NCBI GenBank assembly: GCA_017829005.1
Contig: JAGAJF010000163.1
Span: 1 to 61,124, forward strand
DNA: 61,124 nucleotides
Origin: Oscillospiraceae bacterium
GTDB lineage: Bacteria; Bacillota; Clostridia; Oscillospirales; Ruminococcaceae
Direction of reading: 5' to 3'
Shown here: one piece after another, positions 36,572 through 45,813 of the stretch
Numbering within the stretch: the first letter of the stretch is position 1
How the letters are laid out: every line of letters starts with the position of its first letter
The notes under the pieces: model-generated
Databases searched by the model: none
Seen by the model: only the letters and a program-made list of their open reading frames with translations
Told to the model about the DNA's origin: nothing
Position numbers and translations under genes: made by a program

Positions 36572-36630
36572 TTGACAAATTGAGCGGCTTGTGGTATTAT
36601 TATATTATACTAAACAAGTATATAATATAC
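36572..36630 (+). promoter_or_regulatory. Rubrerythrin promoter with overlapping palindrome
   Basis: TTGACA (36572-36577) and TATTAT (36595-36600) are 17 bases apart with TGG before the -10. Directly after it, TATATTATAC (36601-36610) and GTATATAATATAC (36618-36630) form an AT-rich imperfect palindrome over the likely start site. Its position and AT-rich look suit a PerR-like repressor site; that identity is inferred. Confidence 0.65.
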
Positions 36631-36692
36631 CTTGCAAGTACAATTCAATGTGTAAAGCATTGAAAATTTATAAAAACGGAGGAATTATAATT

Positions 36693-37244
36693 ATGAAGAA
36701 GTTTGTATGTTCTATCTGCGGCTATGTATACGAGGGCGATGCTGCTCCCGAGAAATGTCCCCAGTGCAACGCTCCCGCTTCCAAGTTCAACGAGGTAAAG
36801 GAAGACGGCGGACTTCAGTTTGCATGCGAGCATATCGTAGGTATCGCAAAGGACGTTGAGGACAAGGATATCATCGAGGGTCTCAACCAGAACTTTATGG
36901 GCGAATGCACCGAGGTAGGTATGTACCTTGCAATGTCCAGAGTAGCCGACAGAGAGGGCTATCCCGAGGTAGCAGAAGCATATAAGAGAATTGCTTACGA
37001 AGAGGCAGAGCACGCTGCAAAGTTTGCTGAGCTTCTGGGCGATGTTGTTACAAGCTCCACCAAGAAGAATCTTGAGATGAGAGTTATGGCTGAGCACGGC
37101 GCAACCCAGGGCAAGCTTGATCTTGCAACAAAGGCAAAGCAGCAAGGTCTCGACGCTATCCACGACACAGTTCACGAGATGGCTAAGGACGAAGCAAGAC
37201 ACGGCAAGGCATTCCAGGGTCTCCTGAACAGATACTTCAAGTAA
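36693..37244 (+). CDS. Reverse rubrerythrin (N-terminal rubredoxin domain)
   Basis: This 183-aa protein reduces hydrogen peroxide in anaerobes. The rubredoxin domain comes first (C6, C9, C22, C25: CSIC and CPQC). The ferritin-like diiron domain follows with its carboxylate motifs ([27 protein letters not shown]). Classical rubrerythrin has the rubredoxin at the C-terminus, so this is the clostridial reverse form. The ATG at 36693 follows ACGGAGG. Confidence 0.93.
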   Translation: MKKFVCSICGYVYEGDAAPEKCPQCNAPASKFNEVKEDGGLQFACEHIVGIAKDVEDKDIIEGLNQNFMGECTEVGMYLAMSRVADREGYPEVAEAYKRIAYEEAEHAAKFAELLGDVVTSSTKKNLEMRVMAEHGATQGKLDLATKAKQQGLDAIHDTVHEMAKDEARHGKAFQGLLNRYFK

Positions 37245-37266
37245 TAAATTTAACGAATAAATTTAC

Positions 37267-37303
37267 AAATCCGCCCCCGTCGTTATCTGACGTGGGCGGA
37301 TTT
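37267..37303 (+). terminator. Rubrerythrin terminator
   Basis: The hairpin AAATCCGCCC / GGGCGGATTT with an internal CGTC/GACG pairing is followed by a T-run. Confidence 0.88.
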
Positions 37304-37304
37304 T

Positions 37305-37351
37305 TTGGCAGGTGACGACCTGCGGCGGCAGTGCGAACCCCGCCGCCGCCT
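37305..37351. repeat. GC-rich palindromic repeat, short copy
   Basis: GCAGGTGACGACCTGC forms a hairpin whose loop matches the repeat at 23590. A second pairing GGCGGC / GCCGCC follows. It sits directly after the rubrerythrin terminator. Confidence 0.5.
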
Positions 37352-37400
37352 TGACGAAAACGTGAAAATTTAATATAATTATGAAAGTGAGGTGTGGGAT

Positions 37401-38201
37401 ATGCAGAATGAAAATTATTTGTCAATAATGTCGGACAGAAGAAATGTAATGATCGGTATCGACAGGATACTATATATAATAATGATAAGGCGGAATGCCG
37501 AAATACACGTTTCGGACGGTTCTGTTTACAAAACTCGTCTGACCTTTAAAGAGCTTGAGGAAATGGCGGGGGACGGTTTTGTGAAGATACACCGAGGGTG
37601 CCTTGTGTCCGCAAGGGCAATACACGATATTACCGACAGGGTCTATCTCAGCAATGGGGAAGCGCTGGAGTATGCGGTGCAAAAGAAAAGCAAAATAATC
37701 GAAATATATCGTTCAAAGCTGAAAAGCATTATCGGCAGCTTTGATATGAATGGTATCCCGACTACGGACGAGGAGTTCCGAAATCATTACGCCTGCTTTG
37801 ATAATTTGCCTGTGGCGTTTACGGATATTGAGATGATATTCGATGATGAACGCCGTGCGGTGGACTGGATCTTCCGCTACGCAAACGCTGCGCTGGCAAG
37901 GCTGGAAAAGCTGCCACTTGAAAAGCTTATCGGCAGCTCCTTCGGAAGTCTGTTCGCTAATATGGACACCAAGTGGCTGAGAAGCTATGAGCGTGCCGCT
38001 CTGTACGGCGAAACGGCTGAGATAATCGACTACAGCCCCGAGATAGATACATATCTTAAGGTGATATGCTTTCCCACCTTCAAGGGTCACTGCGGCTGTA
38101 TTCTGTCCGATATATCGGAGATGAAAATTGCACGGAGCAGCGGCGGCTCGGAACAAGCACTTATGCTGTATATCGGAAAGCTGACGGACAAGTCCGATTG
38201 A
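37401..38201 (+). CDS. LytTR-PAS regulator
   Basis: This 266-aa protein has a LytTR DNA-binding domain at the N-terminus (~10-110, with EIHVSDGSVYKTRLTFKELE and FVKIHRGCLVSARAI). A PAS-like domain follows (~120-255). LytTR domains usually sit at the C-terminus behind a receiver, so the order is reversed and there is no phospho-acceptor. Regulation by a small ligand or partner in the PAS domain is inferred. The ATG at 37401 follows GAGGTG. Confidence 0.85.
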   Translation: MQNENYLSIMSDRRNVMIGIDRILYIIMIRRNAEIHVSDGSVYKTRLTFKELEEMAGDGFVKIHRGCLVSARAIHDITDRVYLSNGEALEYAVQKKSKIIEIYRSKLKSIIGSFDMNGIPTTDEEFRNHYACFDNLPVAFTDIEMIFDDERRAVDWIFRYANAALARLEKLPLEKLIGSSFGSLFANMDTKWLRSYERAALYGETAEIIDYSPEIDTYLKVICFPTFKGHCGCILSDISEMKIARSSGGSEQALMLYIGKLTDKSD

Positions 38202-38418
38202 GTGATATTGTTTTATGGATATATAGATAAAACGAAAATAAATAATGAAATTATCCCGTTTTATAAAAATTCGCGCATCTTAAAGGGAAATTCGCGCCAA
38301 GTCTATTGACAAGCGCTGTGAAAAAATTAAAATTATATATGTATAAGTGTGAGTATACCTGCCCTTTATAGAGGGGCGGCTGCTTTAAAAGAAAATTATT
38401 ATGAGAGGAATGATAAAT

Positions 38419-41400
38419 TTGAAGAGAGAAAAGGTCAGGAGACAGATAAGGAGGGCAGCGGCTGCGGCTGCGGCTCTGATGCTGGCGGCGGCGTTTTCAT
38501 TGCCGGCGGGAACGGAAATAATGGGAGTAAGATTGGGCAATGCTATTGTGGCGAGTGCTTCCGATTCAGGTGACTTTGGCGAAGGCGATTGTTTATCTTG
38601 GAGTTATGACAGTATTGATAATATTCTGACCATTAGCGGCAATGGTGCAATGCCGGATTCCGGTGAAATTCCTTGGATTTACTGGGGTTTCGGCGGATTT
38701 ATTAAAACTGTTGTGATCGAAGATGGAGTTACTTCTATTGGAAATTATGCTTTTGACGAGTGTACAAGCCTTCAAAGCATAACTATCCCGGACAGCGTTA
38801 CTTCTATTGGGAATTATGCTTTTAAATCCTGTAGAAGCCTTCAAAGAATAACTATCCCGGGCAGCGTTAATTCCATTGGAGATAATGCTTTTACCCTCTG
38901 TTCAAGCCTTCAAAGCATAACTATCCGGGACGGCGTTACTTCCATTGGAAAATCTGCTTTTGTCTCCTGTCCAAGCCTTACAAGCATATCTATCCCGAAA
39001 AGCGTTACTTCTATTGGGGATTATGCTTTTGATGAATGTTCCGGTCTTATAGATATAACAGTTGACAATGATAACCCTAACTATTCCTCAACAGACGGCG
39101 TATTGTTCAACAAAGACAAAACTACATTGATACAATATCCCGCAAGTAAGAGCGGAGATTCCTATTCTATCCCGAGCGGAGTTGATTCCATAGGAGATTG
39201 TGCTTTTTACGGCTGTGGAAGCCTTACAAGCATAGATATCCCGGACAGTGTTACTTCTATTGGATTTCGTGCTTTTTTCCAATGCGGAAATCTTACAAGC
39301 ATAGATATCCCGGACAATGTTACTTCTATTGGTAGGGAGACTTTTCGCTTCTGTACAAACCTTGCAAGCATAACTATCCCGAGCAGGGTCACTTCAATTG
39401 GCGAGCAGGCTTTTTCTAATTGCGATAGACTTACAAGCATATTCCTGCCCGAGGGTGCAACCGTCGTAAGCGGTGCTATTCCCGCTGCGGCAACGCAGAT
39501 AAAATACACCGTTGACGGGGACAAGGCTATAGTAACAGATATTGATATGGGAAGTCAGCCCTCTTTGACCATTCCCGACACTATTGGCGGCAAGACCGTT
39601 ACGGCTGTATTTATCGAGGACGGAACAACGGGCGTAAATGTTCCTACTTCGGCAACGCAGATAAAATACACCGTTACCGATGGTAAGGTCACGATAAATG
39701 GAACGACCGCCGGTACAGCTCCGCTCTCTCTTGCCATCCCCGAAAAAATCGACGGCAAGGATGTTACTGCCATTGGAGATTATGCTTTTAGCCAGTGTAC
39801 AAGCCTCGAAAGCATAACTATCCCGGACGGTGTTACTTCCATTGGAGATAATGCTTTTTACGAATGTTCAAGCCTTGAAAGCATATTAGTTGATGAAGAT
39901 AATAATAACTATTCCTCAGAAGACGGCGTGTTGTTCGATAAGAACAAAACCACATTGATCAAATATCCTGCAAATAAGAGCGGAGATTCCTATGTTATCC
40001 CGAACGGTGTTGTTACCATTGAAGCGTATGCTTTTGTAGGCTGTAGAAACCTTACAGGCATAACTATCCCCGACGGCGTTATTTCCATTGGAGATGATGC
40101 CTTTGTCGGCTGTAGAAACCTTACAAGCATAACTATCCCTGATGGTGTTATTTCCATTGGAGACAATGCTTTTTGGAACTGTCCAAGCCTTACAAGCATA
40201 ACTATCCCTGACAGCGTTGAATCTATCGGAGAGAATGCATTTTTCTTGTGTACAAGCCTCGAAAGCATAACTATCCCGGACAGTGTTACTTCCATTGGAG
40301 GCTGTGCTTTTGAAGGTTGTTCAAGCCTTGAAAGCATATTCCTTCCCGAGGGTCTTGATGTTTCGAATGCAAGTATTCCCGATACTACGACAAAGATAAT
40401 TTACACTGTTGACAATGACGGAAACGCTGCCATTACCAAGATAGAAATTCCCGATGGACAGGATAAGCCTGCTATTCCCGAGAAGATCGGGGAATATCCC
40501 GTGATCTCCGCTGCGGAGGAATATCAGCAGTATGTGGGCGAGCATACCCATACAGGCGGCACGGCAAGCTGCACCGAGATGGGTGTATGCGCAATATGCG
40601 GTCAGGAATATGTCGGCGCTCTCGGTCACGATTACGGCGCACCCGTTTTCAACTGGGCAGAGGATAATTCCTGCAAGGCTGTTTTTACCTGCGAAACTGA
40701 CAGCACTCACGTTGCGGAAGAGGACTGCGAGGTTTCGATAACTGCTTCCACAGATGCTGTCTGCGAGACGGGGGGAAGTGTTACTTACACAGCTAAGGTG
40801 ACTTTTGAAGGCAGGGAGTACACCGACGAAAAGACCGTCACCGTTCCCGCCAAGGGACACAACATTGTGAAAGTGGAAAAGACCGAACCTACCTGCACCG
40901 AGGACGGATACGAAGCGCATTACAAATGCTCCGTTTGCGGAAAGCTTTTCTCCGACAGCGAGGGAAGAAATGAGATATCCGCCGAGGATATCGTTATCCC
41001 GGCAAAGGGTCACGATTTTGAGGACGGCGTTTGCACTGTCTGCGGCGAGACTGACCCCGACTACTCCGAGCCTGTTGAGCCTGAGCCTGAGCCCGAGCCT
41101 ACACCCGATCCCGAGCCTGTGGTTGTGTATTATCCCGTGGTGATAAGCGGAAATGTTGCTGTTGACAAGCCTTCCGCTGCGGCAGGAGATATTGTCAATG
41201 TAAGTACGGATTTCGGCTATGATGTTATTGTTACAGATGCAAACGGCAGGAGAATTGCCAAGATAGACTGGAAGGGCAGCTTTACAATGCCCGATTCTAA
41301 GGTTTATATTACCGTTGTGCGCAATGAGACTTTGGGATTTATGTCTAATGCCTGGAGCCACTCTTATGTTTATTCCTATGACAGCGATATGAACAGGATA

Positions 41401-41592
41401 AAGGTGAACTCCGACAGCAAGAGGGGCGTTATTGTTATTGATCTGGGCTCCGAATATGCAGGCAGAGATTTTACTGTTTACAGCGGCAGAAAGAGCACCA
41501 AGACTGTGATAATTTCCAGTACTCTTGACGAGAACGGCAGGTTTACCTTCGAGGCTCCCGAGGGTAAGAATTACACGCTGGTTGTTGAGTAA
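38419..41592 (+). CDS. BspA-type leucine-rich repeat surface protein
   Basis: This ~1057-aa secreted protein has a Sec signal ([11 protein letters not shown] then an Ala-rich hydrophobic run). Two blocks of ~23-residue LRR_5 repeats ([19 protein letters not shown] type) cover roughly residues 100-345 and 445-650. A Cys/His-rich section with CxxC pairs follows ([30 protein letters not shown]). A Pro/Glu linker and a C-terminal beta domain of ~150 residues end the protein. The TTG at 38419 is preferred, since GAGAGGA lies eight bases upstream of it and abuts the ATG at 38410. No dockerin, LPXTG or SLH anchor is seen. It may bind surfaces or other cells. Confidence 0.9.
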   Translation: MKREKVRRQIRRAAAAAAALMLAAAFSLPAGTEIMGVRLGNAIVASASDSGDFGEGDCLSWSYDSIDNILTISGNGAMPDSGEIPWIYWGFGGFIKTVVIEDGVTSIGNYAFDECTSLQSITIPDSVTSIGNYAFKSCRSLQRITIPGSVNSIGDNAFTLCSSLQSITIRDGVTSIGKSAFVSCPSLTSISIPKSVTSIGDYAFDECSGLIDITVDNDNPNYSSTDGVLFNKDKTTLIQYPASKSGDSYSIPSGVDSIGDCAFYGCGSLTSIDIPDSVTSIGFRAFFQCGNLTSIDIPDNVTSIGRETFRFCTNLASITIPSRVTSIGEQAFSNCDRLTSIFLPEGATVVSGAIPAAATQIKYTVDGDKAIVTDIDMGSQPSLTIPDTIGGKTVTAVFIEDGTTGVNVPTSATQIKYTVTDGKVTINGTTAGTAPLSLAIPEKIDGKDVTAIGDYAFSQCTSLESITIPDGVTSIGDNAFYECSSLESILVDEDNNNYSSEDGVLFDKNKTTLIKYPANKSGDSYVIPNGVVTIEAYAFVGCRNLTGITIPDGVISIGDDAFVGCRNLTSITIPDGVISIGDNAFWNCPSLTSITIPDSVESIGENAFFLCTSLESITIPDSVTSIGGCAFEGCSSLESIFLPEGLDVSNASIPDTTTKIIYTVDNDGNAAITKIEIPDGQDKPAIPEKIGEYPVISAAEEYQQYVGEHTHTGGTASCTEMGVCAICGQEYVGALGHDYGAPVFNWAEDNSCKAVFTCETDSTHVAEEDCEVSITASTDAVCETGGSVTYTAKVTFEGREYTDEKTVTVPAKGHNIVKVEKTEPTCTEDGYEAHYKCSVCGKLFSDSEGRNEISAEDIVIPAKGHDFEDGVCTVCGETDPDYSEPVEPEPEPEPTPDPEPVVVYYPVVISGNVAVDKPSAAAGDIVNVSTDFGYDVIVTDANGRRIAKIDWKGSFTMPDSKVYITVVRNETLGFMSNAWSHSYVYSYDSDMNRIKVNSDSKRGVIVIDLGSEYAGRDFTVYSGRKSTKTVIISSTLDENGRFTFEAPEGKNYTLVVE
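38722..40350 (+). repeat. Tandem 69-bp LRR-coding repeats
   Basis: Two blocks (about 38722-39440 and 39763-40350) consist of near-identical 69-base units encoding the LRR motif, interrupted by two copies of a shared insert ([20 protein letters not shown] and [20 protein letters not shown]). They are inside a gene and are not a CRISPR array. Confidence 0.85.
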
Positions 41593-41610
41593 GATACGTT
41601 TTGTTTTCTT

Positions 41611-41646
41611 TATCCCGAGGATTTAATTGTCCTCGGGATATTTTTT
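41611..41646 (+). terminator. Terminator of the LRR gene
   Basis: A perfect stem TATCCCGAGGA / TCCTCGGGATA is followed by six T. Confidence 0.9.
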
Positions 41647-41657
41647 ACAAAAAAGTA

Positions 41658-41686
41658 GTGACAAAATCAAAATAATGGTATATAAT
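41658..41686 (+). promoter_or_regulatory. metG promoter
   Basis: GTGACA (41658-41663) and TATAAT (41681-41686) are 17 bases apart. The leader of ~37 bases is too short for a T-box. Confidence 0.65.
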
Positions 41687-41728
41687 AAGAAGTGTTATGA
41701 TTTTATATGACGAAAGGCAGGAATTATC

Positions 41729-43684
41729 ATGTCAAAGAAACCCTTCTACATTACCACTCCTATCTATTATCCGTCGGGCAATCCCCATATCGGTCACTGC
41801 TATACTACAGTTGCCTGCGACTCTATTGCCCGTTACAGACGAATGCAGGGCTATGACGTGATGTTTCTCACAGGAACGGACGAGCACGGTCAGAAGATCG
41901 AGCAGAAGGCTGCAGAAAAGGGCGTTACTCCCAAGCAGTACGTTGACGAGATCGTGGAAATTTTCAAAAATCTCTGGTCATATATGAATATCAGCTACGA
42001 CCGCTATATCCGTACCACCGACGATTATCACGTTAAGACCGTACAGACCATTTTTAAGGCTCTCTACGACAAGGGTTACATTTACAAGGGCGAATACAAG
42101 GGAAAATACTGCACTCCCTGTGAGAGCTTCTGGACCGAGTCTCAGCTGGACGAGAACGGCAAGTGTCCCGAATGTCACAGAGATGTTGTTGAGGCTAAGG
42201 AAGAGGCGTATTTCTTCAAAATGTCTCCTTTTGCGGACAGGATAGAAAAGCTTCTTACCGAGACAGATTATTTACAGCCTAAGACAAGAGCTGTGGAGCT
42301 TGTTAACAACTTTATTAAGCCCGGCCTTGAGGACCTTTGCGTTTCGAGGACAAGCTTTAAGTGGGGCATTCCCGTTACTTTTGATGATAAGCACGTGGTT
42401 TATGTCTGGATAGACGCGCTTTCCAACTATATTTCCGCTCTGGGCTATGAGAATGAGCAGTATAATGACTTCGAAAAATTCTGGCCTGCGGACGTGCATA
42501 TGGTGGCTAAGGATATTATGCGTTTCCATGCTATTATATGGCCTGCTATGCTTATGGCGCTGGAGCTTCCTCTGCCAAAGCACCTTGCTGTTCACGGCTG
42601 GATAACCTTTAACGGTCAGAAGATGTCAAAGTCTCTCGGAAATGTGGTTGACCCGCTGGTGCTTGGTGAGAGGTATGGTGCTGACTCTATCAGATATCAC
42701 ATTCTCCGTGAAATGGCTCTGGGTGCGGACAGCTCATTCTCTAATGAGATAATGATAAACCGCATAAATTCCGACCTTGCAAATGACCTGGGCAATCTTG
42801 TTTCCAGAACCGTGGCTATGGTCATCAAGTATTTCGACGGCACTCTTCCTATTGAAAAGCAGTCCGACCCTATGGACGAGGAGCTTGTAAATATGGCGAA
42901 GGCTCTCAGGGGCATTGTTGACGAGTGCATTGACAACACTACGCTGAACATTGCTCTTGCGGAGATATTCAAGGTGATTTCCAGGGCGAACAAGTACATT
43001 GACGAGACTGCTCCCTGGGTGCTTGCTAAGGACGAGGCGAACAAGCCACGACTGGCGGCTGTGCTTTATAATCTGCTTGAGGCTATCAGAATTTCCACAT
43101 CGCTTCTCAGCGCATTTATGCCCTCCACTATGCCTAAGGTATGGGAGCAGATAGGTGCGACGGCTGATGATGTAAGCTATGAGAATGCTGCAACATTCGG
43201 CGTTCTTCCTCAGGATATTACTGTTCACAAGGGCGATATCATATTCCCTCGTATTGATGTGGACAAGGAAATTGAGGAGCTTAATGCACTTATTACCGCT
43301 CAGGCTGAAAAGGCTAAGGCGGCTGAGGACAAGGACGGGGTTAACCTGGAGCCTCTTGCGGACATAATCGGGATTGATGATTTCTTCAAGGCTGACCTTA
43401 GAATTGCCGAGGTGAAGAGCTGCGAGAAGATCCCCAAGGCTAAGAAGCTTTTAAAGCTTATTGTAAATGACGGCTTCGGTGAGAGACAGGTTGTTTCGGG
43501 CATTGCCAAGTGGTATGCGCCCGAGGACCTTATCGGCAAGAAGATAATTCTTGTGGCTAATCTTTCTCCCGCCAAGCTTTGCGGCGTTGAGTCCAACGGT
43601 ATGATAGTTGCGGCAAGCGTGGGCGAGGACGCAAAGGTCATTTTTGTTGACAAGGATATCCCTAACGGTTCGAGACTTTCGTAA
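41729..43684 (+). CDS. metG: Methionyl-tRNA synthetase
   Basis: MetRS (651 aa) charges tRNA-Met. It has the HIGH-type motif PSGNPHIGH near residue 20 and KMSKS near residue 298. A connective zinc segment has CTPC and CPEC near 125-150. A C-terminal EMAP/Trbp111-like tRNA-binding domain runs from ~545 (DFFKADLRIAEVKSCEKIPKAKK). This domain layout is normal for Firmicutes. Confidence 0.97.
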   Translation: MSKKPFYITTPIYYPSGNPHIGHCYTTVACDSIARYRRMQGYDVMFLTGTDEHGQKIEQKAAEKGVTPKQYVDEIVEIFKNLWSYMNISYDRYIRTTDDYHVKTVQTIFKALYDKGYIYKGEYKGKYCTPCESFWTESQLDENGKCPECHRDVVEAKEEAYFFKMSPFADRIEKLLTETDYLQPKTRAVELVNNFIKPGLEDLCVSRTSFKWGIPVTFDDKHVVYVWIDALSNYISALGYENEQYNDFEKFWPADVHMVAKDIMRFHAIIWPAMLMALELPLPKHLAVHGWITFNGQKMSKSLGNVVDPLVLGERYGADSIRYHILREMALGADSSFSNEIMINRINSDLANDLGNLVSRTVAMVIKYFDGTLPIEKQSDPMDEELVNMAKALRGIVDECIDNTTLNIALAEIFKVISRANKYIDETAPWVLAKDEANKPRLAAVLYNLLEAIRISTSLLSAFMPSTMPKVWEQIGATADDVSYENAATFGVLPQDITVHKGDIIFPRIDVDKEIEELNALITAQAEKAKAAEDKDGVNLEPLADIIGIDDFFKADLRIAEVKSCEKIPKAKKLLKLIVNDGFGERQVVSGIAKWYAPEDLIGKKIILVANLSPAKLCGVESNGMIVAASVGEDAKVIFVDKDIPNGSRLS

Positions 43685-43696
43685 GTTTGACCTTTA

Positions 43697-43727
43697 TTTC
43701 TCTCCCTTCCGTCGGTCGGGAGAGAAA
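43697..43727 (+). terminator. metG terminator
   Basis: The stem TTTCTCTCCC / GGGAGAGAAA with an 11-base loop ends in TTT. Confidence 0.8.
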
Positions 43728-43763
43728 TTTGCATATTCAGATTTATGACAGGAGGAAAATAAA

Positions 43764-44222
43764 ATGACCAAAGAAATTGAGGAATTACAGGCAGATATTG
43801 GGATAAATTTAGACGAAATGATCCCTGCAGAATACAAAACAGCTTGGTTTTTTTACGAACGTGGCAAGGATATTTGTACGACATACTGGTACTGCTACAT
43901 TGACGCTTCTACGGGAAAGATAATTCCTGCAGATGGCATTGATAAAAGAAAGGATGTTATAATTAAAAATATTGAAGCGTTTAAAAAATGTGAGAATAAG
44001 ATTATTGATGATATGGATAAACTGCAGGATATGTATGCTTCTGAGTTCGGTAAGCAGTGGTATGGTATCACATATCAGTTAAATTCGGACGGTACTTTTG
44101 ATGTTTCATTTGATTATGAGAAACCCGTCGGAAGCTTACAGAAAAGAAGAGAAAAGTGGTGTATGGAGCATTTGGGAACAATGCCGCCGGTCGTTACCAT
44201 TGATATGTTAAGAGAATGGTAA
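43764..44222 (+). CDS. YezG/DUF600-like protein, possible orphan immunity protein
   Basis: This 152-aa acidic protein resembles the YezG (DUF600) family: an N-terminal IDEMIPAEYKTAWFFYE-like helix, an aromatic strand region, WYGITYQLNSDGTFDVSFDYE, and a C-terminal KRREKWCMEHLG. In Bacillus such proteins protect against LXG polymorphic toxins. No toxin gene lies next to it, so it would be an orphan. The ATG follows AGGAGG. Confidence 0.65.
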   Translation: MTKEIEELQADIGINLDEMIPAEYKTAWFFYERGKDICTTYWYCYIDASTGKIIPADGIDKRKDVIIKNIEAFKKCENKIIDDMDKLQDMYASEFGKQWYGITYQLNSDGTFDVSFDYEKPVGSLQKRREKWCMEHLGTMPPVVTIDMLREW

Positions 44223-44312
44223 ATCTTGCGGCTGATTTTGTCCTGCTAAGCTCTGCGGCGAGTCTCTTAAAAAAAATTTCACCTTTATAGTGTAAATTTT
44301 CCTCAAAGCCTA

Positions 44313-44341
44313 TTGCAAAAGTGAAAAAAATGGAGTATAAT
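44313..44341 (+). promoter_or_regulatory. fba promoter
   Basis: TTGCAA (44313-44318) and TATAAT (44336-44341) are 17 bases apart. A short hairpin (TGTGC-GCAAGT-GCACA) follows in the leader. Confidence 0.72.
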
Positions 44342-44396
44342 AGAATTATAAAATTAAAAGTGTGCGCAAGTGCACACCGTATGGAGGTTTATTCAA

Positions 44397-45266
44397 ATGT
44401 CAAGATTAGTTTCCGCTAAGGATATGCTTAACAAGGCTCGTGACGGCAAGTACGCTGTGGGTCAGTTCAACATCAACAATCTCGAGTGGACAAAGGCTAT
44501 CCTGCTCACTGCTGAGGAGCAGAAGTCTCCCGTTATTCTCGGCGTTTCCGAGGGTGCAGGCAAGTATATGTGCGGCTACAAGACCATTGTCGGTATGGTC
44601 AACGGTATGCTCGATTCTCTGAACATCACCGTTCCCGTTGCTCTTCACCTTGACCACGGCTCCTTCGAGGGCGCTAAGGCTTGCATCAATGCAGGCTTCT
44701 CTTCCATTATGTTTGACGGTTCTCACTACCCCATTGACGAGAACATTGCTAAGACCACCGCTCTTGTTAACACCTGCGACGTTCTGGGTCTTTCTCTCGA
44801 GGCTGAGGTTGGTTCCATCGGAGGCGAAGAAGACGGCGTTGTTGGTATGGGCGAGTGTGCAGACCCCGACGAGTGCAAGGCTGTTGCTGACCTTGGCGTA
44901 ACAATGCTTGCTGCAGGTATCGGCAACATTCACGGCAAGTATCCCGAGAACTGGCCCGGTCTCCGCTTTGATGTTCTTGAGTCCATCAAGGCTAAGACAG
45001 GTGATATGCCCCTGGTTCTCCACGGCGGTACAGGTATCCCCGACGAGATGATAAAGAAGGCTATTTCCCTCGGCGTTGCTAAGATCAACGTTAACACCGA
45101 GTGCCAGCTCGTATTCCAGGAGGCTACAAGAAAGTACATCGAAGAGGGCAAGGACCTTCAGGGCAAGGGCTTCGACCCCAGAAAGCTTCTCGCTCCCGGC
45201 TTCGAGGCTATCAAGCTCAAGGTTCAGGAGAAGATGGAGATCTTCGGTTCTGTTGGCAAGGCTTGA
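44397..45266 (+). CDS. fba: Fructose-bisphosphate aldolase, class II
   Basis: This 289-aa metal-dependent aldolase splits fructose 1,6-bisphosphate in glycolysis. Key segments are GQFNINNLEW, VALHLDHGS (catalytic Asp and zinc His), VEAEVG-like SLEAEVGSIGG, GNIHGKYP and LHGGTGIPDE. The ATG at 44397 follows TGGAGG; an upstream frame extension has no site. Confidence 0.96.
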   Translation: MSRLVSAKDMLNKARDGKYAVGQFNINNLEWTKAILLTAEEQKSPVILGVSEGAGKYMCGYKTIVGMVNGMLDSLNITVPVALHLDHGSFEGAKACINAGFSSIMFDGSHYPIDENIAKTTALVNTCDVLGLSLEAEVGSIGGEEDGVVGMGECADPDECKAVADLGVTMLAAGIGNIHGKYPENWPGLRFDVLESIKAKTGDMPLVLHGGTGIPDEMIKKAISLGVAKINVNTECQLVFQEATRKYIEEGKDLQGKGFDPRKLLAPGFEAIKLKVQEKMEIFGSVGKA

Positions 45267-45280
45267 GTTTAAGTTTTTTT

Positions 45281-45322
45281 GCATAATGATTTCGCCGCCG
45301 TACCCGGTTGGGTGCGGCGGCG
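45281..45322. repeat. 42-bp direct repeat with terminator hairpin, left copy
   Basis: This copy is identical to 45747-45788. It contains CGCCGCCGTACCC / GGGTGCGGCGGCG, a strong hairpin, directly after fba. It brackets the two-peptide cassette on the left. Confidence 0.9.
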
Positions 45323-45345
45323 GTTTCTTCTATAGATTTGTTTCA

Positions 45346-45498
45346 TTACCCGAAAAATAAACTGCATATCAGTGCCGAAAGACATATGCAGACTGTCCAC
45401 TCTTTGACCAATCCGGCAAATGAGAAATATACCACATCAAATATTTTATGATATAATCCGTTCAGAATAGCTGCTACGATTATTATTGCGATTATCAT
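45346..45498 (-). CDS. 50-aa hydrophobic peptide, paralogue of the 54-aa gene at 13682
   Basis: This small gene encodes 50 residues from ATG 45498 behind CAGGGGG. It has a hydrophobic N-terminus (IIAIIIVAAIL), then YHKIFDVVYFSF, KEW and a second hydrophobic stretch. It shares ~18 of 33 core residues and the same ribosome-binding-site style with the gene at 13682. It is the second gene of a two-peptide unit. Function unknown; the hydrophobicity suggests the membrane. Confidence 0.7.
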   Translation of the reverse strand: MIIAIIIVAAILNGLYHKIFDVVYFSFAGLVKEWTVCICLSALICSLFFG

Positions 45499-45530
45499 TG
45501 TATTACCCCCTGTAAAGAAAAAATTTTTTA

Positions 45531-45641
45531 TTAGATAAAATTACTTATCAGCCAAAGTACAAACAGTGTACACCCAATAATTGAAAGCCATGCAGGTTTG
45601 CCGTTTTTATTAAAAAAAACTATTCTCAAAAAGTCTTTCAC
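45531..45641 (-). CDS. 36-aa hydrophobic peptide
   Basis: This gene begins GTG at 45641 behind a perfect AGGAGG seven bases upstream. It encodes a basic N-terminal half (MKDFLRIVFFNKNGKPAW) and a single C-terminal membrane helix (LSIIGCTLFVLWLISNF). It is 32 bases upstream of the 50-aa gene on the same strand, so the two form an operon. I do not recognise it. A weak promoter (TAGAAA, 17 bases, TATAAT on the minus strand) lies near 45676-45704. Confidence 0.65.
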   Translation of the reverse strand: MKDFLRIVFFNKNGKPAWLSIIGCTLFVLWLISNFI

Positions 45642-45746
45642 TGTATTACCTCCTATATGTGTATTATTTTGTTTTATTATACTACTGTTTTTTACAGATT
45701 TCTACAGCTGTCGGCTGAGTTTTGGCAAACGGCTGCTCTTGTTTTC

Positions 45747-45788
45747 GCATAATGATTTCGCCGCCGTACCCGGTTGGGTGCGGCGGCG
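45747..45788. repeat. 42-bp direct repeat with terminator hairpin, right copy
   Basis: This exact copy of 45281-45322 is followed by ATTTTTGG. It lies next to the end of the PH-domain gene and brackets the cassette on the right. The ~550-base stretch between fba and 45814 holds only the two peptides and these repeats. Confidence 0.9.
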
Positions 45789-45813
45789 ATTTTTGGCGTT
45801 TGGTTATAAAATT

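Noticed and set aside
38306..38340. Promoter of the LRR gene from TTGACA at 38306
   Set aside because: The nearest TATATA-like -10 is about 21 bases away, too far for a confident call.
38722..40350. Regularly spaced repeats that could be taken for a CRISPR array
   Set aside because: The units are 69 bases, code for LRR motifs in frame and have no variable spacers.
40321..41361. A long minus-strand reading frame (346 aa) opposite the LRR gene
   Set aside because: It is antisense to a clear secreted protein, has no ribosome binding site or family resemblance, and follows from the codon use of the real gene.
41687..41728. T-box leader before metG
   Set aside because: The transcript leader is only ~40 bases and lacks the specifier and antiterminator.
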